A DNA stretch of 15,019 bases, taken from an uncultured Moraxellaceae bacterium. Its GTDB lineage: Bacteria > Pseudomonadota > Gammaproteobacteria > Pseudomonadales > Moraxellaceae. The translations under genes were made by a program, and so were the position numbers. Shown one piece after another: positions 7,550 through 14,270 of this stretch (position 1 is the first letter of the stretch; every line of letters begins with the position of its first letter). The DNA is taken from NCBI GenBank assembly GCA_937952925.1, contig CALFYA010000192.1, positions 1-15,019 of the forward strand. The letters are read 5' to 3'. Below the pieces are notes generated by a model that searched no databases, was not told the origin of the DNA, and saw nothing but the letters and a program-made list of their open reading frames with translations.

Positions 7550-8974
7550 CTACTGATTGTTCAGATGGGTTGTGATTTGCTCAAAATGAGCCGCATACTG
7601 TCGAAACAGTGGTGTATGTTGGTCATGTTGATTGAGCAACCCAAAGAACCGCCCAAAATTTCGACCTGTCGTCAGCAACGTGCCCGCAGCATTTTCAGTA
7701 CCTGCAAATCCACAGTTGATCAAAATTTCTCTCTGACGATCAGTATTGTGTTGATGTAATACCCCGACAATCCATGCATCAACCAAACAGACTTGTTGGC
7801 GCTGATTCCTATTAATGTCTGGGATTGTCCATCCTGTATCCAGCAGTGCTTGAAATCCTGCTTGTCCACCTTGGGCAATTTGTTGAACCGTTGCTTGAGG
7901 TAACTTTAAAATACCCAGTTCATTGAGTACAAAACGATCATGTTGGCGCACTTGATTGTCTAAACAACGCTGCAAAGCAAGCTCCACATTACAACCGGTG
8001 GGCACCCAAGTAACGTGCTGTTGAGGATATGGCTGTGGGTGAACGGGTGGGTTTGGCATGTTATTATCTGGCCTCACGATGTGATCAGTTGGTTCAACGC
8101 TGCAAAGATCATAACCGATCATAAAGAGCACAGCTTCAAAGGCATGTTTTTTGTGTTTGAGATCGGGATATTGAGGAAACCAATCAACATTGACCAACAA
8201 TGCTTCCATCAGCCAATTGAGCTCAATAATCGCAACGATCCATTCCACAGCACCTTGTGCGCCATAGCTTAATAGGCGTTGTGGTTGGTAGGCTGCAGGC
8301 AATTGTGCAGGATTACGAATTTGATCGCCGCGAGCTGTGCCTGCCAAAAAACTTAAACATCTAGGGTGCTCGGTGTGCTGCTGACAATAGCGATGATACA
8401 GCCAACTGATTGCAGCACCCACACGGCTATCGTAAATGGGCACATGTGTTTGACTCGCTAGTGCGGCAATTTTTGTCCAGCCGGAATTCATTTGAAATGC
8501 AGTGAGTTGCTGTCGATCGTAATGATCTGCATCTACAACAGCAGTCAACTGTTGTAGATGATCAATGAATGTATTTTCCTGACGCAGTTGATCCAATACC
8601 TCAATCGTGCCTGTGTTATCAACACCACCCCACTGCAAGATGGCTCGGCAAGTCTGATAAGCTTCTTGCGTATGCCCCTCGCGGATGGCCGTTTGTAGAC
8701 GCTCGCGCAACTGACTGAGCGATTGATAGGTTTCATCAAACGATGCTGAACAGACTTTGTGACCTTGAGATCGCCAATCCGACCAATAGCTACGCCATTG
8801 ATACTGTGCTAAGACTTGATCAAATCCAAGTACAGTGTTTTGATTCTTATCAGCAAATTGACTGCCAAGAATATTGAACTGTACGGGAAGATTTTTGCCC
8901 GATTGAGTCAGATACTTGATAAATCCTTGTACATCTGTCTGAGCCAAAAACGTCTGACGATCCATCTTGTGCAC
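7550..8974 (-). CDS. Uncharacterised protein, possible DNA-glycosylase-like (HhH/OGG) fold
   Basis: I do not recognise this 474-residue protein with certainty. It has no signal peptide or membrane span. Seen in it: a charged N-terminal third; WGGV at 115-118; a conserved-looking core NSGWTKIAALA followed by PIYDSRVGAAISWLYHRYC (163-197); a proline/histidine-rich linker around 302-320; and a C-terminal region with ELGILKLPQATVQQIA. The WGGV plus NSGWTK...YDSRV combination reminds me of bacterial proteins labelled 8-oxoguanine DNA glycosylase OGG-fold, but this is recall, not a search. A GTG at 8974 is taken as start; an ATG three codons later (8965) is equally possible and neither has a clear ribosome binding site. 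It leads a two-gene unit with the lipoprotein and diverges from the WYL regulator. Confidence 0.8.
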   Translation of the reverse strand: MHKMDRQTFLAQTDVQGFIKYLTQSGKNLPVQFNILGSQFADKNQNTVLGFDQVLAQYQWRSYWSDWRSQGHKVCSASFDETYQSLSQLRERLQTAIREGHTQEAYQTCRAILQWGGVDNTGTIEVLDQLRQENTFIDHLQQLTAVVDADHYDRQQLTAFQMNSGWTKIAALASQTHVPIYDSRVGAAISWLYHRYCQQHTEHPRCLSFLAGTARGDQIRNPAQLPAAYQPQRLLSYGAQGAVEWIVAIIELNWLMEALLVNVDWFPQYPDLKHKKHAFEAVLFMIGYDLCSVEPTDHIVRPDNNMPNPPVHPQPYPQQHVTWVPTGCNVELALQRCLDNQVRQHDRFVLNELGILKLPQATVQQIAQGGQAGFQALLDTGWTIPDINRNQRQQVCLVDAWIVGVLHQHNTDRQREILINCGFAGTENAAGTLLTTGRNFGRFFGLLNQHDQHTPLFRQYAAHFEQITTHLNNQ

Positions 8975-9045
8975 CGTTTGGTTGCGTGGTTGATGCTGCT
9001 AGCATTACTGAATTGTCGAAATGAGTCTACTACTTCGCCTAATGA

Positions 9046-9066
9046 TGGTTTCAAATTTTGAAACCA
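9046..9066. promoter_or_regulatory. Palindrome with 10-bp arms, candidate WYL operator
   Basis: The arm TGGTTTCAAA (9046-9055) is followed by one T and its exact reverse complement (9057-9066). It lies in the 169-base gap between the divergent 474-residue gene and the WYL regulator gene, 78 bases before the WYL ATG. WYL regulators with winged-helix domains commonly bind as dimers to inverted repeats beside their own genes. Each half contains TTGAAA, a -35-like hexamer on both strands. A weak plus-strand pair, TTGCAA (9084-9089) and CATAAC (9105-9110), lies downstream, but no convincing promoter could be fixed on either strand. Confidence 0.6.
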
Positions 9067-9143
9067 GATTGGTTGGTCTACACTTGCAATCTTTTAGCCT
9101 TTCTCATAACTTTGCTGTGTCAGTGACGCCGGAACACAAGCAC

Positions 9144-10115
9144 ATGGATCAGCATATCTCGTTAGAACAAATCTTATTGAGGAACCTGACTGAAGCTCCC
9201 CAAACGCTTGTGTCTTTGATCGACATTAAGGAGATCACTGAGTTTTTGAATACAATTGGGGTTAGTACCAATAAAAGATACCGTCAGCAAAAGGTACGTC
9301 GCTGTCTCCAGCGACTAGAGCAACGTGAATTATTTGGCGTCTCACATATAGAAGATAAAGATGGTTATCAAAAGTGGTTTAAAAAAACACATACGCAACT
9401 GTTAGAATTGATTGGTCAGAGCGATCAACCAATCCCCTATATTTTTGGTTTAGATACTATCTTGAAAAACTTAAAATCAAACTCGTCTGCGCCTATCGTA
9501 TGGCTTTCTGACAATCTTGAGCTTCAGCATCCACAAGTAGACTCCGATATTTATAACCACATTTTAAAATGTGTTGAAGATCGGGCATGGTTACAATTTA
9601 ATTATCAGAATCAAACAACCTATCGGGTCATTCCGATATGTATACTTTATCGTGGAGATACTGCTTATTTATGTGCGATGACAGATCACACATTAACCAA
9701 TCACCGATTTTTTGCGATTCATCGTATCAAATCTGTTGAAGATTCCGATTATACAAAACCAAACCGTCCTTCAAAAGAAGATATCAAAGACGCCATCAAC
9801 AAATTAAGGCAGAACCATATCTTTGAGTTTGGTTATCAAAGAAAAATCCAGCTCAAGCTGCGAATTTTAAGGCCTTACCTTCATTTATATTTATCCGAGC
9901 ATCAGTTTGTTGACCAACAGATTGATGATGGTACTTCTCAAGCCCCAATTCTATCAGCCACTGCTGATTGGACATGGGCGCTCGAATGGTGGATTTTGGC
10001 ACGAGCCAACCATCTGGAAGTCTTAGAGCCTGTTGAGCTGCGACAACATCTTCAAAAAAGACTGTCCGAAGCCGCACAGCTGTATCAACCAACACCGACC
10101 ACCCATCTTGATTGA
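9144..10115 (+). CDS. WYL-domain transcriptional regulator
   Basis: The 323-residue product has the layout of a winged-helix/WYL/WCX regulator: an N-terminal DNA-binding region (about 5-66, including RYRQQKVRRCLQRLEQREL), a WYL domain (about 138-200) and a C-terminal WCX region (about 235-305, with ALEWWILARANHLEVLEP). In the WYL domain, RAWLQFNYQ, VIPICILYRGDTAYLCAM and RFFAIHRIKS are visible; the W of the WYL triplet is alanine (AYL, 174-176), while the conserved arginine near FAIHR is kept. Such proteins often sense a ligand and repress defence or stress genes. The ATG at 9144 is preferred to one at 9021, which would run the coding region through the palindrome and adds no conserved sequence; GTG codons near 9119 are also possible. 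It is more A+T-rich than the core genes. Confidence 0.86.
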   Translation: MDQHISLEQILLRNLTEAPQTLVSLIDIKEITEFLNTIGVSTNKRYRQQKVRRCLQRLEQRELFGVSHIEDKDGYQKWFKKTHTQLLELIGQSDQPIPYIFGLDTILKNLKSNSSAPIVWLSDNLELQHPQVDSDIYNHILKCVEDRAWLQFNYQNQTTYRVIPICILYRGDTAYLCAMTDHTLTNHRFFAIHRIKSVEDSDYTKPNRPSKEDIKDAINKLRQNHIFEFGYQRKIQLKLRILRPYLHLYLSEHQFVDQQIDDGTSQAPILSATADWTWALEWWILARANHLEVLEPVELRQHLQKRLSEAAQLYQPTPTTHLD

Positions 10116-10124
10116 GGAATCAAC

Positions 10125-10874
10125 ATGACTGTTTATGAAGCGCTGACATTTTATCAAGAACCGCTTCCTTGCTGGCTGGCCGAGTTTAAACCAGACTCGG
10201 TTTTTGATCGCACGGCATTTTTTTCATCACGTATCGTCTATTACCCAGGCTCGGGCACAGATGGACAGCCGGTAAAACTATTTGGTTCAACCCATGCAGC
10301 ACACTGTTTTGTTTATGTGGACTATGGTATATCAGCAATAAATGTACAGGAAACATTAGATCGGTCAGCTCACCGTTTCCGTGGTTATCACACGTTGGCT
10401 CGACTGGAAATCAGTCAACAACAACTAAGTCCCCGTGGGTTTGTACCACACATTCAGCCATCTGAGATTAAATCTGACCCGATGGCTTTCGCTGATCAAA
10501 CACCGTATGCATTTTTGGAGATTTTGGAGCGAGATCCAGACTTGGATGATCAGTATGGTGCTCCACGTTTGGCGATTTTATTTTTGGGTGCAGACGGCAT
10601 CGCTAGCTACGACGCCTTATTTTGCCAAACTGACAGTATTCAAGCGCCCTTTGCAGTCGTTTTGCAAGATCATGGTTTTGGTGGGAATTATGATCGCTTT
10701 GGTGCTGGAGGTTTACTTGATAAAATTGCACGCCGCAGTAAAACGCTACCAAACTTGTTGCTTGTCGCCGAAAATACTACCGCATGGCAAGGCTATCGCG
10801 AAATTTTGGTATTTCCTGATCGAGGGGGTATGCACTCTTACAAGCGATACTTATATGAATTAGAGCGCACATAA
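10125..10874 (+). CDS. Conserved-looking protein of unknown function
   Basis: The 249-residue product is not assignable to a named family. It is soluble, with no signal peptide or membrane span, and carries short stretches that look conserved and active-site-like: YYPGSGTDGQPVKLFG (39-54), AHCFVYVDYG (59-68), RLAILFLGADGIASYDALF (148-166) and LQDHGFGGNYDRFGAGGLL (180-198), followed by LLLVAENT and WQGYRE. The many Gly/Asp/His/Tyr positions suggest an enzyme or a ligand-binding protein; that is inference. I recall similar unnamed proteins in other proteobacteria but cannot verify this. GAGG overlaps the stop of the WYL gene and lies seven bases before the ATG, with nine bases between the genes, so the two form a coupled operon. 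Confidence 0.83.
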   Translation: MTVYEALTFYQEPLPCWLAEFKPDSVFDRTAFFSSRIVYYPGSGTDGQPVKLFGSTHAAHCFVYVDYGISAINVQETLDRSAHRFRGYHTLARLEISQQQLSPRGFVPHIQPSEIKSDPMAFADQTPYAFLEILERDPDLDDQYGAPRLAILFLGADGIASYDALFCQTDSIQAPFAVVLQDHGFGGNYDRFGAGGLLDKIARRSKTLPNLLLVAENTTAWQGYREILVFPDRGGMHSYKRYLYELERT

Positions 10875-10957
10875 ATCGGAAAAGTCTTTGAAGATCAAGC
10901 CCTATCATCGTGTTGTGACCAGCACTAGATTTGGAGATGTCTGCTGATGGGGATGTA

Positions 10958-10995
10958 ATAGAATCAGGTATGCTCACTTGCATACCTGATTCTAT
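10958..10995. repeat. Perfect 16-bp inverted repeat (38 bp hairpin)
   Basis: The arm ATAGAATCAGGTATGC (10958-10973) is separated by the six bases TCACTT from its exact reverse complement (10980-10995). It lies between the convergent 249-residue gene and ligA. No T run follows it on the plus strand (AAAAATG follows) or on the minus strand (TACATCC follows), so it is not a standard intrinsic terminator. It might block convergent transcription, stabilise mRNA 3' ends, be bound by a protein, or be the relic of a mobile repeat. Confidence 0.9.
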
Positions 10996-11029
10996 AAAAA
11001 TGATCACCATTTTTTCAAGCCCTGAAAAT

Positions 11030-13144
11030 CTACTCCAAATACACCCGCACATCCACCCCATGCCCTTCCACAAAGGCCAAAAATTCCGCCTCACTCATCA
11101 CGGTCACGCCCAGTTTTTCGGCCTTTTCAAGCTTAGAGCCTGCTTTTTCACCAGCCACCACCGCTTTGGTCTTGGCCGACACACTGCCCGATACGCGTGC
11201 GCCCAGTTCTTGCAAAATTTGGGTGGCTTGCTCACGGCTGAGGCCAGAGAGCGTGCCGGTAATCACCCAACTCTCGCCGGTGAGCGGCTGACGAGTACGT
11301 GGCGCAGGCGGTGGATAGTGCACACCCACAGCAATCAAGCGATCTAGCACTTCACGGTTATGGCTGGCACGGAAAAAATCGACGATCCATGCGGCGGTGG
11401 TCTGCCCCACATCCGGCGTTTTTTGCAGCGCATCAAGATCAGCCGCCATCAAGGCGTCTAGGGTTTGGAAGGTATCGGCGAGCATGCGCGCAGTGGTTTC
11501 GCCCACGCCACGAATCCCGAGCGCATAAATGATCCGCGGCAAGGTGCTGTCTTTGCTGTTCTCAATCGCATCGAGCAGGTTTTGCACCGATTTTTCACCC
11601 ATTTTTTCAAGGCCAAGCAACTGCTCGCGGTGCTCATGTAAATGGTAAATATCGGCGACATTGTTGAGTAAGCCAATGTTTTGCAGTGCTTCAACCCAAC
11701 GGTCGCCTAGACCTTCGATGTCCATCGCTTTACGCGACACAAAATGCCGAATCGCTTCAATGCGCTGCGCCGGACAATACAGCCCGCCACTACAACGCGC
11801 CAAGGCTTCGCCTTCAGGCATCACCACCGGCGACTGACAGACCGGACAGGCTGTGGGCAGTTTGACGTGTTGGTCGTTGGCTTTGACTGCATCGGGGCGA
11901 AATTCCAGCCAGACTTTTTCCACTTTGGGGATTACATCCCCAGCACGGTGCACACTGACCGTATCGCCAAGCCGTACATCCAGCCGATAAATCTCACCAA
12001 TATTGTGCAACGTCACGTTGCTGACCGTGACGCCCCCGACTGATACGGGCTTGAGGCGCGCCACAGGGGTGAGTGTGCCGGTGCGTCCGACTTGCCAGTC
12101 GATCTGCTCGACCACCGTCAAGGCGGCTTGGGCAGGAAACTTGTAGGCGGTTGCCCAGCGCGGTTCGCGGCTCAAAAAGCCCAGTTGTTTTTGTTGGCGT
12201 AGACTATCGACCTTGACCACCATGCCGTCGATTTCCACCAACAAGTCAGGTCGTTCGGTTTGGATCTGCTCATAGACCCGCTGCACTTCTGCCACGCCTT
12301 CCACCACAAACTGACGTTCGGCAATGCTAAAACCGAGAGATTCCAGCCATTTAAGGCTCGCCGATTGGGTGTCTTGCCCATGATCAGGCTCACTTTGTGC
12401 AATCGAGTAGGCATAAAACGCCAACGGACGTGCAGCGGCAATATTGGGATCGAGCTGGCGCAGGCTACCCGCAGCAGCGTTACGCGGATTGGCAAAGGTT
12501 TTGTCACCGCGCGCTGCCGCCTCGCGGTTGAGCTTTTCAAAGCCACTTTTGGGCATCAATACTTCACCACGCACTTCAAGCAGCGCAGGCACTGCTTCAC
12601 CGCTCAACACTTTGGGCAAATTTCGGATGGTGAGGGCGTTGTGGGTAATGTCTTCGCCGGTTTCACCGTCGCCACGGGTCACCGCTTGAGTCAGTTTGCC
12701 ATCCTGATAAATCAGTGACACCGCAAGGCCATCGAGTTTGAGTTCGAGTTCGTAGTGGATGGTTTGGTTGGGCAGTCGATCACGAATGCGCTGATCAAAG
12801 GCGACCAAGTCATCGTAATCAAAAATATTGCCGAGCGACAGCATCGGTACAGTATGGGTGATGCTGGCAAATTGACCGAGGGCTTCGCCACCGACTTTTT
12901 GCGTGGGGGTATCGGGCTGGATCAGGTGGGGATGGGCTTGCTCCAAGGCTTTGAGGCCATGAAACAGATGGTCATATTCGCTATCGCTGATCTGTGGCGC
13001 GTCCATCACATAATAGGCGTGGTTGTGTTGACCAATCAGGCGGATCAGTTGGCGCATCTGTGCGACGACCGCAGCATCGGCGGTGCTTGGCTTGGATGTG
13101 GGGGTTTCGTCTGTGAGGTCTGCAAACAGATCTGCGGTGGTCAT
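11030..13144 (-). CDS. ligA: NAD-dependent DNA ligase LigA
   Basis: LigA seals nicks in DNA during replication and repair, using NAD+ to adenylate itself. The 704-residue product shows the full domain order: the NAD-binding Ia domain (AYYVMDAPQISDSEYD, 43-58), the nucleotidyltransferase domain with the KLDG motif and catalytic lysine at 136, an OB fold (about 340-425), a four-cysteine zinc finger (C433, C436, C451, C457), helix-hairpin-helix repeats (around 500-600) and a C-terminal BRCT domain from about 625 (GESWVITGTLSG). It is longer than E. coli LigA (671), largely through about 20 extra N-terminal residues (TTADLFADL...). The ribosome binding site is weak. It follows zipA but is separated by a strong terminator, so it is probably transcribed from its own promoter. 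Confidence 0.97.
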   Translation of the reverse strand: MTTADLFADLTDETPTSKPSTADAAVVAQMRQLIRLIGQHNHAYYVMDAPQISDSEYDHLFHGLKALEQAHPHLIQPDTPTQKVGGEALGQFASITHTVPMLSLGNIFDYDDLVAFDQRIRDRLPNQTIHYELELKLDGLAVSLIYQDGKLTQAVTRGDGETGEDITHNALTIRNLPKVLSGEAVPALLEVRGEVLMPKSGFEKLNREAAARGDKTFANPRNAAAGSLRQLDPNIAAARPLAFYAYSIAQSEPDHGQDTQSASLKWLESLGFSIAERQFVVEGVAEVQRVYEQIQTERPDLLVEIDGMVVKVDSLRQQKQLGFLSREPRWATAYKFPAQAALTVVEQIDWQVGRTGTLTPVARLKPVSVGGVTVSNVTLHNIGEIYRLDVRLGDTVSVHRAGDVIPKVEKVWLEFRPDAVKANDQHVKLPTACPVCQSPVVMPEGEALARCSGGLYCPAQRIEAIRHFVSRKAMDIEGLGDRWVEALQNIGLLNNVADIYHLHEHREQLLGLEKMGEKSVQNLLDAIENSKDSTLPRIIYALGIRGVGETTARMLADTFQTLDALMAADLDALQKTPDVGQTTAAWIVDFFRASHNREVLDRLIAVGVHYPPPAPRTRQPLTGESWVITGTLSGLSREQATQILQELGARVSGSVSAKTKAVVAGEKAGSKLEKAEKLGVTVMSEAEFLAFVEGHGVDVRVYLE

Positions 13145-13176
13145 GCCTATTGCCTGTGATCAAAAACGCTGGCGGC

Positions 13177-13182
13177 ATGATA
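13177..13182 (-). promoter_or_regulatory. Candidate -10 box of ligA
   Basis: On the minus strand TATCAT matches TATAAT at five of six positions and lies 32 bases before the ligA ATG. It is inside the only gap between the zipA terminator and ligA, where a ligA promoter would be expected. No convincing -35 box is found 16-18 bases upstream, so the call is tentative. Confidence 0.35.
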
Positions 13183-13249
13183 ACGTGAACGAGGTAAAAA
13201 CGACTATCTGGTTTGCAGGACTGAGTCGAGTTGTGGCGTGCGCTTTTGC

Positions 13250-13273
13250 AAAAAAGCTGGGCAAATGCCCAGC
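13250..13273 (-). terminator. Intrinsic terminator after zipA
   Basis: On the minus strand GCTGGGC pairs perfectly with GCCCAGC across a four-base loop (ATTT) and is followed directly by six Ts. It begins 22 bases after the zipA stop and ends the smc-zipA transcript. Confidence 0.92.
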
Positions 13274-13295
13274 CTATACAATCTTGCTCACCCAA

Positions 13296-14264
13296 TCAGG
13301 CACTCGGGCGAAATTCCAGCACTTGATGGCGATAATGCTCACGCAATTGTTTGGTCAGCGGATTCATTTGCTCATCATAGACTTCGGAGTTGAGATCACG
13401 CGACAGCAAATTGGAGATGCTGTTCATCATGTCAAAACCGTGTACCGGTTTGGCACTCGGCAGCGCCAAGAAAAACGCCAAGCCTTCGATTTTTTCTTGC
13501 TCAATGGTTTCAAGATCAAAACCCGCAGGGCCTTCACTGGTGTATTTGAGCACACTAAACATCAGCTCGCCGCGACCGTCAGATTCTTCAAAGCGGTGAA
13601 ACAGCGACATCTCACCAAAGCGAAGGCCATATTGACGTAGCAAATGCAGTACCCGCTCACCGGCTAAGGTACGACCCACTGGTGGCAACAAATATAAGGC
13701 AATAATTTGCTGCGCTTGCGCCAACACACTGCTTTCATCACGGCGCGCTTGATCGTCAAGGTGCGCATCAATCAGATCAGTTTCACCATCCCAATCATCC
13801 ACTTGAGCGCATTCGACGGGCGGTGAGAGCTTGGCGGTCGCTTCGTCTAGCTCGCTCAACATACTATCCAAAGATTCGGTGACAGGCGTGACAGGGCGAT
13901 GCTCTTGGGCAGGACGCACGGTCGGCTCAGACACATCATCCATGGTCGGGATATCCCGATTGGCACTGATTTTCACATCATCAAAAAAATCGGCTGCGGT
14001 GGGGGTTGGCGTTGGGCTGGGCATCAGTGGCACCGCATCAGCCGCCATGTCTTGCACCATCTCTGGCTGAGGGGTGCTCTCGCCCACCTGATACGCCGGA
14101 CGTTGATCACGGGGGACGACAGGGGGCTGCAAACCTGCGGGAACTTCGGGCAATGGTGCTTGCGCATCGCTCAGTTGCGGCTTGGGTTTGCGCACAATCA
14201 AAAACAGTCCCGCGCTGATCATCAGCACAGCCATCGCGACACCCAGTATAAACAACAGATCCAT
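13296..14264 (-). CDS. zipA: Cell division protein ZipA
   Basis: ZipA anchors the FtsZ ring to the inner membrane early in cell division. The 322-residue product has the expected three parts: one N-terminal membrane segment (residues 3-24, LLFILGVAMAVLMISAGLF) followed by basic residues RKPK, a long proline/glutamine-rich acidic linker (about 30-180), and the C-terminal FtsZ-binding domain (about 186-320, with LYLLPPVGRTLAGERVLHLL, GEMSLFHRFE, LAFFLALPSAKPVHGFDMM). The gene follows smc at a distance of only six bases; GGAG within the last codons of smc serves as its ribosome binding site. The smc-zipA-ligA order is common in gammaproteobacteria. A strong terminator follows it. Confidence 0.94.
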   Translation of the reverse strand: MDLLFILGVAMAVLMISAGLFLIVRKPKPQLSDAQAPLPEVPAGLQPPVVPRDQRPAYQVGESTPQPEMVQDMAADAVPLMPSPTPTPTAADFFDDVKISANRDIPTMDDVSEPTVRPAQEHRPVTPVTESLDSMLSELDEATAKLSPPVECAQVDDWDGETDLIDAHLDDQARRDESSVLAQAQQIIALYLLPPVGRTLAGERVLHLLRQYGLRFGEMSLFHRFEESDGRGELMFSVLKYTSEGPAGFDLETIEQEKIEGLAFFLALPSAKPVHGFDMMNSISNLLSRDLNSEVYDEQMNPLTKQLREHYRHQVLEFRPSA

Positions 14265-14270
14265 GACGGA

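Noticed and set aside
7244..10874. The accessory cassette as part of a BREX, CBASS or restriction system
   Set aside because: The WYL regulator type is found with such systems, but no methyltransferase, cyclase, nuclease or BREX gene is present in the window.
10958..10995. The 16-bp inverted repeat as an intrinsic terminator
   Set aside because: Neither strand has a T run directly after the hairpin, so it was kept only as a repeat of unknown role.
12260..12718. A 152-codon plus-strand open frame inside ligA
   Set aside because: It overlaps the ligA catalytic and OB regions on the other strand and has no independent support.
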